Below are positions 1 through 8,757 of a stretch of DNA of 64,000 bases, piece by piece. Origin of the DNA: Actinomadura sp. NAK00032 (GTDB taxonomy: Bacteria; Actinomycetota; Actinomycetes; Streptosporangiales; Streptosporangiaceae); contig NZ_CP054932.1 of NCBI RefSeq assembly GCF_013364275.1, positions 5,952,001 to 6,016,000 of the forward strand. Reading direction: 5' to 3'. The stretch's first letter is position 1; each line of letters begins with the position of its first letter. The notes beneath the pieces are model-generated. The model did not search any database. It saw only the letters and a list, made by a program, of their open reading frames with translations, and had not been told where the DNA came from. A program made the position numbers and the translations under genes.

Positions 1-2029
1 GCCAGGCCCGGTTGAGCAGGACCAGGATCGCGAAGACCACGCCGGGCAGCAGGCCGAAGAAGATGACGGTCTGACCCGTCGTGAGCCCGGACTCGAATCC
101 GTCGGCGGTCGCCGACAGCAGCACCCGGGGCGCGGGCTCGCCGGACCAGCCGGACAGCGCGCTCATGGTGTACCAGGCCAGAACGGCTCCGGCGGTGAGC
201 CCCGCCATCGAGAGCGAGGCGACGACCGCGCCCGAGACGGCGGCGCCGACCAGCGCCGACCAGCGGTCCCGGCGGAGCACTTCGACCGGGCCCGACCGCT
301 CCGAACGGCTCGACGGGGAGTCGAGCCAGTGCTGCACCGCGATCGCGCAGGCGATGACCGCCCCGAGGCCGAACATCGCCATCACGGCCGTCACGTAGTC
401 ATCGAACGTATGCGCGGTCCAGTTACTGCGGAAGGTGTTGACGAGGGCGAGACCGATCAGCACCGGAAGGCTGGGCAGCAGGGTCAGTGTGACGCCGGTG
501 GCGAAGCCCTTCCGCAGGCGCTCCCCCGAGCCTCGCCACGACCGCGGGAGGCGCCCCGGCATCCGGGTCCCTCCGGCGTACCAGACGATCATCGCCAGCA
601 CGGCGCAGACACCGGAGAAGACCGCGCTCATCGCGAGGAAGTCCCCGCTGCCGCCCGAGTCGTCCTCGAACGCCGGCGACAACACCCCCATCACCATCAT
701 CATCACGGTGCCGACCGTCCACGCGACGATGAAGCCGGCCCAGACCGAGACCAGCCGCCTGCTGACCATCCACCACACGAACTCGCGTTCGCGATACGTG
801 TGCAGGTATTCGGCCAGGAAGGTCAGGTAACGGCGGGCGGTGGCGGCGTCCCAGGGCCCGCTCGGCTCCGCGGGCGGCGTGCCCGAGTCCGGAGCCGGCG
901 GCAGGTAGGCCGCTTCGAGCGCCCGCCCGATCAGGAACTCCTCCAGGCCGGTCCGGCTGTCGGCACTGGTCAGCAACTCGGCCGGATCCCCGCCCCGGCG
1001 CCGGTAGATGCGGCAGACCAGCGACACCATCAGCGGGGTGGACAGGGTCGCCGAGACCACGTCGTCCTCGGGCGCGGACCGCAGATGCCCGTACACCGGC
1101 GCCCAGTCGGTCCCGGACGGCCAGCGGACGTGGTCGAGGTAGTCGACGACGTCCGCCGTCGCCACCGGCGCGACCTCGACCACCGCCGCCCGGCGGAGCG
1201 GTGCCGCACCGTCCGCGATGACGTCGGTGAACTCGGCCAGCCGGCAGGTGACCACCACCGGCCGGTCGTGCCGCACCGCCGCGTTGATCTGGTCGACGGC
1301 CTTGCGGCGCGCCTGCTCGGAGACCTCGTCCAGTCCGTCGACGATCGGCAGTATCAGCCCGTGCGACAGCAGCCGCCGCGCGTTGCGCTGGTCCCCGAAG
1401 AGCACGCCCAGGTGGCGGGCGATCCAGTCGTCCATCGACTCGGTCACCGGATCCCAGGTCGAGGCGGGCAGGAGCACCGGCACCCGGTCGCCGCCGTCGC
1501 GGCCCCGCGTCTCCAGCAGCCCGAGGGCCAGCAGCAGGGCCAGGACGCTCTTCCCGCTGCCGGGCGCGCCCAGCACCACCAGCCGCCGGTCGGTGCGGAC
1601 GTCGCCGTACTCGGCCGCGAGGCCGCGCACGGCCGCGCCGAAACCGCCCTCCATCCGGCCGTCCAGCCGCAGCCGCGTCCGCCGGCCGCGCCGGCCGAAC
1701 AGGGCGGGGTCCCCCAGCCCGGCGTCGGCCGCGGTCCAGGACAGCGGCAGGACCCGGTCGTCGCGCAGGCCGCGCTCGGCCGCCTCTTCCAGCCACTGCT
1801 CCCGCAGCGTCATCGCGAGGTCGTCGGCCATCTGGCCCGGGGAGAGCTCGGGCGTCCGCTGCCCCTGCTGGTACGTCGCGACCGCGACCACCAGGCCCGC
1901 CAGCCCCATGAACAGCGTCACCACTTCGGTGGTCTTCCCGCCCACCAGCAGCGCGGCCCCGCAGGGCGGAGCGACGAGAAGAAAGGTGAGGAGGCCCCAT
2001 TGCGTCCGCCGTCGGCGCCAGAAAGACAT
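1..2029 (-). CDS. NACHT-domain NTPase with membrane segments (partial, C-terminus off the window)
   Basis: Signal-transducing P-loop NTPase of the NACHT/STAND class. I translated it directly from the ATG at 2029 (MSFWRRRRTQ). There is no stop before base 1, so the C-terminus is missing. A hydrophobic N-terminus (about residues 12-55) is followed by a Walker A motif GAPGSGKS near residue 155 and a Walker B/NACHT motif LPIVDGLDEVSE near residue 228. A sensor-like segment VVVTCRLAEF comes next, and several hydrophobic membrane segments lie in the last 250 visible residues. AGGAT sits just upstream of the ATG. NACHT proteins with terminal membrane segments are common in actinomycetes and mostly uncharacterised. 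Function (signalling, immunity or other) cannot be decided here. Confidence 0.8.
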   Translation of the reverse strand, partial: MSFWRRRRTQWGLLTFLLVAPPCGAALLVGGKTTEVVTLFMGLAGLVVAVATYQQGQRTPELSPGQMADDLAMTLREQWLEEAAERGLRDDRVLPLSWTAADAGLGDPALFGRRGRRTRLRLDGRMEGGFGAAVRGLAAEYGDVRTDRRLVVLGAPGSGKSVLALLLALGLLETRGRDGGDRVPVLLPASTWDPVTESMDDWIARHLGVLFGDQRNARRLLSHGLILPIVDGLDEVSEQARRKAVDQINAAVRHDRPVVVTCRLAEFTDVIADGAAPLRRAAVVEVAPVATADVVDYLDHVRWPSGTDWAPVYGHLRSAPEDDVVSATLSTPLMVSLVCRIYRRRGGDPAELLTSADSRTGLEEFLIGRALEAAYLPPAPDSGTPPAEPSGPWDAATARRYLTFLAEYLHTYREREFVWWMVSRRLVSVWAGFIVAWTVGTVMMMVMGVLSPAFEDDSGGSGDFLAMSAVFSGVCAVLAMIVWYAGGTRMPGRLPRSWRGSGERLRKGFATGVTLTLLPSLPVLIGLALVNTFRSNWTAHTFDDYVTAVMAMFGLGAVIACAIAVQHWLDSPSSRSERSGPVEVLRRDRWSALVGAAVSGAVVASLSMAGLTAGAVLAWYTMSALSGWSGEPAPRVLLSATADGFESGLTTGQTVIFFGLLPGVVFAILVLLNRAW

Positions 2030-2340
2030 ATCGCCGATCCTATTGTTCTGATCTTGGGATGGGCATGGCTTTGAAATGACCGGCGCCCATCACCGGCGGT
2101 GTTATCCGTTTCGGATTCGCTTGAGGAAATGTCAGGAATGGGCAGTTTGAGAGGGCGCGGCCGATGCGGAGGTGACGCATTCCCCGGCCGCCCGCTCGGG
2201 GCGGCGGATCGGGGAGTACCACGGGTGGAGTACTTCAGGGGCGGTAGGGCGGGGCGGGTTTTGCCTGCTCGGGGACGACGACGGGGGGCGGTCTGATCGC
2301 GAGCATTGGGCGGGACGTTCAATGACTCGAGGAGATGATG
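2030..2340. other. Divergent intergenic region between the NACHT gene and the MMPL gene
   Basis: No convincing gene. The sequence holds the 5' regions of two divergent genes. A 7-bp direct repeat GGAGTAC occurs at 2213-2219 and 2227-2233 with a 14-bp period. A GGAG ribosome binding site lies at 2331-2334. I could not assign promoter hexamers with confidence. Confidence 0.5.
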
Positions 2341-4443
2341 ATGCCGACCGAGGCTTCCGCCGCGGGCGGGGCTCTGGCGAGGCTCGCCCGGTTCTGTTAC
2401 CGGCGCCGCCGGCTGGTGCTGCTGATGTGGGTGGCCGGGGTGATCGCCGTGGCCTTCGCCGGCTTCGGCTACGGCGCCGCCCCCGACAACGACTTCTCCG
2501 GGGGTGACTCCGGGTCGGCCAAGGCGCAGGCGCTGATCGAGGCGCACTTCCCCGAACGGCAGGGGGACACGCTCACGCTGGCGGTCAAGGCGGAGAAGGG
2601 GATCGACGACCCCGCGGCGCGCAGGACGGTGGAGAAGGTCGTCGCGACGCTGGACGCATCGCCCGTCACCGGGCCCGTCGTGTCGCCGTACGAGGACGCG
2701 AACCTGGTGACGAAGGACCGGCGGATCGCGCGGACGACCGTTCCGCTGACGGACGTCGACCCGGCGAAGTCCGACGTGAAGCCGCTGGTGGACGCGGTCA
2801 AGGAGGCGTCCGGCGGCGGTGTCGTGCTCGGGCTGGCCGGGGACATGGCGGAGAAGGCCGAGACGCCGCCGCAGGGGCCCGCGGAGAGCGTGGGGGTGCT
2901 GGCGGCGGCGGTGATCCTGTTCATCGCGTTCGGGTCGCTGGTGGCGATGGGGCTGCCGATCGTGACCGCGCTGATGGCGATCACCGGCGGGATCGCCCTG
3001 ATCAAGCTGGTGGGGCACGCGGTGCCGTCGCCGGACTTCACGGTCCTCGTCGCGGCGCTGGTCGGGCTCGGGGTCGGGATCGACTACGCGCTGTTCATCG
3101 TCACCCGGTACAAGGAGGGACTGGCGGACGGCGACGAGCCGGAGGGGGCCGTGGTCAAGGCCATCACGACGGCGGGGCACGCGGTGCTGTTCGCCGGCCT
3201 GACCGTCGTGATCGCGCTGCTGGGGCTGACCGCCATGGGGCAGCGGCTGATGACCGGCGTGGCCGTGGCCGCGTCGGTGACCGTGCTGGTGACGATGGCC
3301 GCCTCGGTGACGCTGGTGCCGGCGTTCCTCGGCTTCACCGGGCGCCGGATCGGGTCGGTGCGCCGCGTCCGGGAGCGGCGGCCGCTCGCCGAGCGGTGGG
3401 CCGGCGCGGTGCAGCGCAGGCCGCTCGTCGCCGTGGTGCTGGGCGTCGCCGGGCTGCTGGTGCTGGCCGCTCCGGCGCTGTCGATGCGGTTGAGCCTGCC
3501 GGACGCCAGCGTCCAGCCCCACGACCGGAGCAGCTACGCGGCGCACGAGATCCTCACGGAGGGCTTCGGGCCGGGGTTCGGGGCGCCGCTGGTGTTCGCG
3601 TCCGGGAACACGGACCTGCGCGCCGTCGCCGGGACCGTCGGCGGACGGGAGGGCATCGCCTACGTCACGCCGCCGGAGGTCAGCCGGGACGGGAAGGCCG
3701 CCACGTTCATCGCCTTCCCCGAGACCGGGTACCAGGACGAGGCGACGGCGGAGCTGGTGCACGAGCTGCGGGACGAGGTGCTGCCCGCCGGGGTCTACGT
3801 GGGCGGGCCGAACGCGGGCACGATCGACTTCTCCGAGGACGTCGGCGCGCGGCTGCCGCTGATGATCGGGGTCGTCATCGCGCTGTCGCTGGTACTGCTG
3901 GTCGCGCTGGTGCGGTCGGTCACGATCGCGCTGCAGGCGGCCGTGCTGAACCTGCTGTCGATCGGGGCCGCCTACGGCGTGCTGGTCGCGGTCGTGCAGT
4001 GGGGGTGGCTCGGCTCGCTCATCGGCTTCCCCACCGAGATGCCCGTCACGACGTGGGTGCCGATGATGATGTTCCCGCTGCTGTTCGGGCTGTCCATGGA
4101 CTACGAGGTCTTCCTGGTCTCGCGGATCCGGGAGGAGTACCAGCGGTGCGGCGACACCCGGCGGGCCGTCACGCGGGGGCTGGCCCGGACCGCCAAGGTC
4201 ATCACGGCCGCGGCGGCGATCATGATCGCCGTCTTCACGACCTCGCTGCTCGGCCCGGACGTCTCGGTCAAGCAGATCGGCCTCGGCATGGCGGTCGCGG
4301 TGCTCATCGACGCCACCGTGGTCCGGATGGTGCTCGTGCCCGCGGTGATGGAGCTGTGCGGCAAGGCGAACTGGTGGATGCCGGGACGGCGGGCGGCGGT
4401 GGCCGCGCCGCCCGAGCGGGCCGGGGAGCAGGTGCGGGTCTGA
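2341..4443 (+). CDS. MMPL/RND family transporter
   Basis: Inner-membrane RND-superfamily exporter of the MMPL (mycobacterial membrane protein large) type, which moves lipids or drugs using the proton gradient. The 700 residues show the duplicated RND plan: TM1 near residues 23-44, an extracellular domain, a TM block about 183-335, a second half starting with a TM near 363, and a last TM block about 503-680. Charged motifs such as GIDYALF and SMDYEVFL, each with an Asp-Tyr in a TM, mark the two proton-relay helices. Three ATGs lie in tandem at 2335, 2338 and 2341. Only the third has a properly spaced GGAG (2331-2334), so I start there. It converges on a two-component system that may or may not control it. 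The substrate is unknown. Confidence 0.9.
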   Translation: MPTEASAAGGALARLARFCYRRRRLVLLMWVAGVIAVAFAGFGYGAAPDNDFSGGDSGSAKAQALIEAHFPERQGDTLTLAVKAEKGIDDPAARRTVEKVVATLDASPVTGPVVSPYEDANLVTKDRRIARTTVPLTDVDPAKSDVKPLVDAVKEASGGGVVLGLAGDMAEKAETPPQGPAESVGVLAAAVILFIAFGSLVAMGLPIVTALMAITGGIALIKLVGHAVPSPDFTVLVAALVGLGVGIDYALFIVTRYKEGLADGDEPEGAVVKAITTAGHAVLFAGLTVVIALLGLTAMGQRLMTGVAVAASVTVLVTMAASVTLVPAFLGFTGRRIGSVRRVRERRPLAERWAGAVQRRPLVAVVLGVAGLLVLAAPALSMRLSLPDASVQPHDRSSYAAHEILTEGFGPGFGAPLVFASGNTDLRAVAGTVGGREGIAYVTPPEVSRDGKAATFIAFPETGYQDEATAELVHELRDEVLPAGVYVGGPNAGTIDFSEDVGARLPLMIGVVIALSLVLLVALVRSVTIALQAAVLNLLSIGAAYGVLVAVVQWGWLGSLIGFPTEMPVTTWVPMMMFPLLFGLSMDYEVFLVSRIREEYQRCGDTRRAVTRGLARTAKVITAAAAIMIAVFTTSLLGPDVSVKQIGLGMAVAVLIDATVVRMVLVPAVMELCGKANWWMPGRRAAVAAPPERAGEQVRV

Positions 4444-4447
4444 TCCC

Positions 4448-5110
4448 TCAGCGGCCCCCGGGGGCCACGAGGCCGGACTCGTAGGCGAGGACGACGAGCT
4501 GGGCGCGGTCGCGGGCGCCCAGCTTCGTCATGGCCCGGTTGATGTGGGTCTTGGCGGTCAGCGGGCTGATCACCATGGCGCGGGCGATCTCGTCGTTGGA
4601 CAGGCCCTGTGCGGCCAGCGCGACGGCCTCCCGCTCGCGGTTGGTCAGCTCTTCGAGCCCGGTGCCGCCGACGGCGTCGAGCGGCCGGGCGACGTAGCGG
4701 CTGATCAGCATCCGGGTGATGGACGGGGCGAGCAGGGCGTCGCCGCGCGCGGCGACCCGCACCGCGTGCAGGAGGTCCTCCGGCTCGATGTCCTTGACGA
4801 GGAATCCGGCGGCGCCGGCGCGCAGCGCGTTGAAGACGTACTCGTGCAGGCCGTAGTTGGTGAGGATGACGACGTGCACGCCGGACAGCGCCGGGTCCGC
4901 GGCGATGCGGCGGGTCGTCTCTATGCCGTCCATGACCGGCATCTGGATGTCGATGAGGGCGATGTCGGGCAGGTGCTCGGCGATCCGCTCCAGGCCCTGC
5001 GCGCCGTCGGCCGCCTCGGCGACCACCTCGATGTCGTCCTCGGCGTCGAGCAGCGCCCGGAAGCCCCGGCGCAGGAGCGGCTGGTCGTCGCACAGCACGA
5101 CGCGGATCAC
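4448..5110 (-). CDS. NarL/FixJ-family response regulator
   Basis: DNA-binding response regulator of a two-component pair. The receiver domain has the acidic pair D8-D9, the phospho-acceptor D54 in LIDIQMP, and a conserved Lys in GFLVKD. A LuxR-type helix-turn-helix (about residues 150-212, LTNREREAVALAAQG) follows. The start is a GTG whose GTGA overlaps the stop of the upstream kinase gene by 4 bp (5107-5110), so translation is coupled. Length 220 residues is normal for the family. Its target is unknown. The neighbouring MMPL exporter is a reasonable guess by proximity only. Confidence 0.93.
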   Translation of the reverse strand: MIRVVLCDDQPLLRRGFRALLDAEDDIEVVAEAADGAQGLERIAEHLPDIALIDIQMPVMDGIETTRRIAADPALSGVHVVILTNYGLHEYVFNALRAGAAGFLVKDIEPEDLLHAVRVAARGDALLAPSITRMLISRYVARPLDAVGGTGLEELTNREREAVALAAQGLSNDEIARAMVISPLTAKTHINRAMTKLGARDRAQLVVLAYESGLVAPGGR

Positions 5111-6237
5111 GAGGGCCGTCCCACGGGGAACTCGGCCTGGACGCTGAAGCCGCCCTCGTCGCGCGGCTCGGCGCGGAGCCGGCCGCCGAGGGCGGTGACG
5201 CGCTCGCGCATCCCGAGCAGCCCGACGCCCGGCACCGGGGCGGTGCCCGGCCGGGCCCTGCCGTCGTCGTCGACGCGGACGGCGAGGACGCCCGGGCGGT
5301 AGTCGATCCGGATCGACGCGGTCGCGGCGGCGGCGTGCCGGACGGTGTTGGTGAGCGACTCCTGGACGATCCGGTAGGCGGTCAGGTCGACCGCGGCGGG
5401 CACCTCGTGCCGCCGGCCCTCGATCGTCAGCGTCGCCTCCAGGCCCGTCGTGCGCGCCCGCTCCACCAGGTCCGGGACGCGGTCGAGGCCGTGCGGCGGG
5501 GGCGCGGCGTCCTCCCGCAGGGTCTCCAGGGTGGCGCGCAGCTCGCGGGTCGCCTCGCGGCCCGCGTCCTGGATCGCGAGGAGGGACTCCGGCACCCGCT
5601 CGCCGTTCTTGCGGGCCAGGTGGACGGCGACGCCGGCCTGCACCTTGATGATGGAGATCTGGTGGGTGAGCGAGTCGTGCAGCTCCCGCGCGATGTGCAG
5701 CCGCTCCTGGGTGGCGCGCAGCCGGGCGGCCTCCTCGCGGGTGCGCTCGGCCTCGTCCGCCCGCAGCTCGGCCTGCCGCAGCGCCTCGCCCGCGGCGCCG
5801 GCGGCGATCAGCCAGGCCAGCTCCAGGACGCCCCGCGCCTGCGCGAACGCCTCGCTCACCGGGCCGTCCGCCGGGGAGGCCATGGCCGCGACGGGCAGCG
5901 CGAGCAGCAGGCCGACGCTGACCGCGAGGGTGACGGTCCGGTGCCCGGAGCGCACGGCGGTGTAGACCGCGACCAGGTACGCGACGGCGGGCACGTCGAA
6001 GCCGACCGCCTTGTACCCCACGGCGCACAGCCCGGTGACGGCCAGGACGGTGATCGGGGCGCGGCGCCCGGCGGCCAGCACCAGGCCGCTCGCCACCACC
6101 AGCGCGTACCCCAGCGCGTCGAGACCCGTGCCGGGGCGCTCCCCGGCCAGCGCGGTGATCAGCAGCACCGCCGCCACGCCGGCCGCGGCCACCCATCCTC
6201 TGGCCCGCCGCCAGGCACCGGGCAAAGCTGTGCTCAT
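5107..6237 (-). CDS. NarL-type sensor histidine kinase (HisKA_3)
   Basis: Membrane sensor kinase paired with the response regulator that overlaps its stop. The N-terminal 120 residues form four or five hydrophobic segments with short loops. A helical linker rich in Glu/Arg follows, then the HisKA_3 dimerisation box RELHDSLTHQ with the phospho-acceptor His near residue 187. The C-terminal HATPase domain has the N-box (ESLTNTVRHA) and a G-box (GVGLLGMRERV). There is no separate periplasmic sensor domain, so the signal is probably perceived at or in the membrane. 376 residues is typical for this actinobacterial kinase class. Confidence 0.93.
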   Translation of the reverse strand: MSTALPGAWRRARGWVAAAGVAAVLLITALAGERPGTGLDALGYALVVASGLVLAAGRRAPITVLAVTGLCAVGYKAVGFDVPAVAYLVAVYTAVRSGHRTVTLAVSVGLLLALPVAAMASPADGPVSEAFAQARGVLELAWLIAAGAAGEALRQAELRADEAERTREEAARLRATQERLHIARELHDSLTHQISIIKVQAGVAVHLARKNGERVPESLLAIQDAGREATRELRATLETLREDAAPPPHGLDRVPDLVERARTTGLEATLTIEGRRHEVPAAVDLTAYRIVQESLTNTVRHAAAATASIRIDYRPGVLAVRVDDDGRARPGTAPVPGVGLLGMRERVTALGGRLRAEPRDEGGFSVQAEFPVGRPS

Positions 6238-6247
6238 ACGCGCACGC

Positions 6248-6298
6248 TAGCCGGGTCTCGGCGCGCGCGACTCCTGCGCGCGGACGAGAGCCCGGCTA
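6248..6298 (-). terminator. Stem-loop after the WDG-repeat gene
   Basis: TAGCCGGG (6248-6255) and CCCGGCTA (6291-6298) form an 8-bp perfect stem. It continues inward as CTCG/CGAG after a small bulge and then a GC-rich section. It lies between the end of the secreted WDG-repeat gene and the start of the histidine kinase gene, both on the minus strand. Termination is inferred from position; there is no long T tract. Confidence 0.5.
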
Positions 6299-6324
6299 CC
6301 GCGCCCGCAGTACCCGCGCGCGGG

Positions 6325-7380
6325 TCAGGAGGCCGGCTGGTTCGTCATGATGAGGGGGCCGCCGCCCGGTGCCGTGCCCGCCGCGAACATGCCGGTGCCC
6401 GTCCCGGGGACGGCGGTGTAGTCGAAGCCGCCCCGGTTGCGGGACCCGGTGCCGGTCTGCGCGGGCATCGGGATCGTCTGCCACTGGTCGCCGTCGAAGC
6501 GGTAGAAGACGGCTCCGGGCTTGCGTGGGTCCGTCCCGGTCCAGAGGGAGCCGTCGTCGCCGAGGCGGTAGCCGAGGTAGTCGGACGGCGGCTTCGGGGC
6601 GGCGGTCCAGCCCGCGTCGGTGCGGTGCATCAGCTCGCTCTTGCCCGGACCGTCCACCCAGACGTGGCCGGGGCCCGCCACGCTCAGCTGGGTGTAACCG
6701 TCCGGGATGTCCTCCGGCACCTCCCACTTGGCGCCGTCCCAGCGGGCGATGCTCGTCCGGTAGGGGTTGAGGATGCTGCCGCTGGCCCACAGCTCCGTGT
6801 CGCTGACCGCGTACGTCCGGTAGAGGAATCCGATGCTGTCGTCGTAGGTCGTCCAGGTGCCGTTCTCCCAGCGGGCCAGGCAGCCGTTGGTCGCCCAGAC
6901 GCCGCCGCCCACGGCTTCGAGATCCAGGTACGTCGCGGTCTTGCACTCCTCGGGCAGCGCGATCCGCGTCCACCGGGAGCCGTCCCAGCGGGCGAGGTAC
7001 CCCTCGCCCATCCTGGCGCCGGAGAGCCAGACGTTCCCGGGCGAGGACGCGTCGAGGTCCGCGGTCTCCAGGTTCCACGCGCCGGGCGGGTTGCGGTTCT
7101 CCCATCCGGAGCCGTTCCAGTGGCGGACGACCGCGTTGGAGCTGCACACCGAGCCCGCGCCCACGCCGGGCCACGACCAGTCGACGCAGGCCAGCCCCTC
7201 GAAGCCGGCCGCCCACACGTCCCGCGGGCCGAGCGCGGCCACCTCGCTCAGGCCGCTCTCGGGCCACAGCCCTCCCGGCGCGTCCGCCGTCCGCCAGGGG
7301 CGCTCGTCCGCACGGGCCGGCGCGGCCGCCAGCCCGGCGGCGAGGGCCGCCACCGCTCCGATCATCCATGCGCGTCTCAT
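6325..7380 (-). CDS. Secreted WDG-repeat (propeller-like) protein
   Basis: Predicted exported protein of unknown function. It begins MRRAWMIGAVAALAAG with a classical Sec signal peptide ending near APARA (about residue 24), which is why I start at 7380 rather than at the upstream ATG at 7446. The mature part carries at least five copies of a W-[DN]-G-x-x-W-type motif (RHWNGSGW, ARWDGSRW, ARWENGTW, ARWDGAKW, YRFDGDQW) spaced 40-60 residues apart, as in beta-propeller-like secreted proteins. No catalytic motif is visible. An AT-richer stretch at 7420-7460 upstream may hold its promoter. Confidence 0.82.
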   Translation of the reverse strand: MRRAWMIGAVAALAAGLAAAPARADERPWRTADAPGGLWPESGLSEVAALGPRDVWAAGFEGLACVDWSWPGVGAGSVCSSNAVVRHWNGSGWENRNPPGAWNLETADLDASSPGNVWLSGARMGEGYLARWDGSRWTRIALPEECKTATYLDLEAVGGGVWATNGCLARWENGTWTTYDDSIGFLYRTYAVSDTELWASGSILNPYRTSIARWDGAKWEVPEDIPDGYTQLSVAGPGHVWVDGPGKSELMHRTDAGWTAAPKPPSDYLGYRLGDDGSLWTGTDPRKPGAVFYRFDGDQWQTIPMPAQTGTGSRNRGGFDYTAVPGTGTGMFAAGTAPGGGPLIMTNQPAS

Positions 7381-7477
7381 GCCGGGCAGGATCGCAAACC
7401 GCGCGGCAGCGGCACTTGTAGCAACCATGACAGAAAATACTGGCAAGTTTGCGCTACGGTGCGCCGGTCCGCGCGGT

Positions 7478-7510
7478 CCCCCGGCGCGGGCGGACCCCCG
7501 GCGCGGGCGG
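7478..7510. repeat. 17-bp tandem duplication
   Basis: The 16-mer CCCCCGGCGCGGGCGG is present twice, at 7478-7493 and 7495-7510, separated by one base. It lies just downstream of the stop of the membrane-anchored hypothetical. It is probably a simple slippage duplication. Confidence 0.75.
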
Positions 7511-7529
7511 TCACCGCGCCGCCCGCGAG

Positions 7530-8174
7530 CTAGCGGTCGGCCTCCTCGAGAAGGGCCAGGGCGGTCTCGGCCATCGGCCGGGCGTAGGCCTTCAGATCGT
7601 CGAACGACGTGGCCGGGGCGACGAACGACGTGTGCACGGTGACGTTCCGGTGCCGGACGTGGATCTCGTAGCCGCTGGTGACGGGAACGCCGAACGCCTC
7701 GTCCCCCAGCCCCGCGATGGGCTGCCGCGTCCCGCCGCCCCCGGCCTTGCCCATGGCCTCGGACGCTGCGACCGCACCCGGCTTCAGCGCGGTCGCCTTA
7801 TAGCGGTGAAGGCTCACGTTCACCTGGACCCGTCCGGCGAACGCCGACCACATCGCCTCCGATTTGTCGGTGTAGTGCCCGCCGCCGGCGCGGCGCCAGC
7901 CAGTGTCCATCTGGACCTCCAGCTTGGACGTGATGCGCTGGTCGATGCCCTTCGTCGAGTCCAGGACCGACAGGGCGGCGGGCACCTTCGTGTGCTCGCC
8001 GCGCCCGTTCACGCCCGGCAGGACCACCGTCCACACCACGGTCCCGCCCACGGCCAGGACGAGCACCGCGAGGACGGCCCCGCCGAGGACGAAGAGCCTC
8101 CTGCGCCCCCCGGCGAGCCTCCCCCGCGCGGGGCCCGGTCCGACTCCGGCACCGCCGGCCCCCGGATCCGCCAT
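7530..8174 (-). CDS. Membrane-anchored hypothetical protein
   Basis: Unrecognised protein of 214 residues. A Gly/Pro/Arg-rich cytoplasmic N-terminus of about 25 residues is followed by one hydrophobic helix (LFVLGGAVLAVLVLAVGGTV). An extracellular domain of about 160 residues contains GLGDEAFG and a C-terminal helical part. The plan (one TM, mixed alpha/beta domain, a GxGDEAF-type motif) resembles DUF3558-like surface proteins of actinomycetes, but I cannot confirm the family. The start at 8174 is chosen because GGAGG lies 9 bases upstream; the ATG at 8201 lacks such a site. Confidence 0.75.
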   Translation of the reverse strand: MADPGAGGAGVGPGPARGRLAGGRRRLFVLGGAVLAVLVLAVGGTVVWTVVLPGVNGRGEHTKVPAALSVLDSTKGIDQRITSKLEVQMDTGWRRAGGGHYTDKSEAMWSAFAGRVQVNVSLHRYKATALKPGAVAASEAMGKAGGGGTRQPIAGLGDEAFGVPVTSGYEIHVRHRNVTVHTSFVAPATSFDDLKAYARPMAETALALLEEADR

Positions 8175-8275
8175 GATCCACCACCTCCGCGCGACGATCA
8201 TGGCAGTGGCTAGATCGTTTCACCAGCGGTTGTCCGGAACAGGCGGAGGTGTGATCCGCGGGGCGCCCCGCCGCG

Positions 8276-8707
8276 TCAGCGGGGCGCGGGCCGCCGGTGC
8301 GGACGGGAGGCGAGGGCGGCGCGCAGGACGCCGCCGAGGCCCTTGGCGGAGGCGGCGAGGAACGTCGTCCAGTCGAAGTAGTCGCGCCAGAGGGTGATGC
8401 GGTCGTCGTGCACCTCGAAGGTGCCGCAGACCCAGAACTCCGCGCGCCACGCCTTGCACTCCAGGACGTCGGTGCGCTCGGTGAGGACGACCGGGCCGTT
8501 CGCGGCGATGTTGTGGACGCGGGCCTCGAACCCCGTCCCGTAGCGGGTCATGGAGCGGAGCGTCTTCTCGACGGCGGGCAGGCCGCGGGCGGGCGGCAGC
8601 GGGACGTTCTGGTAGACCATGCCGGGCGCCGCGTGGGTCAGGGCGCGGTCGACGTCCAGGGCTTCGAGCGCGGAGAGGAAGTCGGTGACGGTCTGGATCT
8701 CGGTCAT
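8276..8707 (-). CDS. NTF2-like / limonene-1,2-epoxide hydrolase family protein
   Basis: Small NTF2-fold protein of 143 residues. It starts MTEIQTVTDFLSALEALDVD and contains the pattern of SnoaL/LEH-like proteins: a first helix pair, a strand with VYQNVPLPPARG, and the terminal strand pair HDDRITLWRDYFDW, where limonene-epoxide hydrolases carry acidic catalytic residues. GGAGGAGC directly precedes the ATG. It is divergent from the SARP regulator gene with only 50 bp between. A hydrolase activity is possible but not proven; many relatives simply bind small ligands. Confidence 0.85.
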   Translation of the reverse strand: MTEIQTVTDFLSALEALDVDRALTHAAPGMVYQNVPLPPARGLPAVEKTLRSMTRYGTGFEARVHNIAANGPVVLTERTDVLECKAWRAEFWVCGTFEVHDDRITLWRDYFDWTTFLAASAKGLGGVLRAALASRPHRRPAPR

Positions 8708-8757
8708 GGCGCTCCTCCGGGGTCGGGAGCACCACGGTAGTGCGGGAGAATCCGGGC

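Noticed and set aside
1..2029. Calling the NACHT gene an antiphage defence gene
   Set aside because: The gene is truncated and no defence genes lie next to it in the window.
329..2074. Plus-strand frame of 581 codons opposite the NACHT gene
   Set aside because: Arg/Gly/Pro/His-rich with no domain. It is the complement of the real minus-strand gene, as expected in DNA of this GC content.
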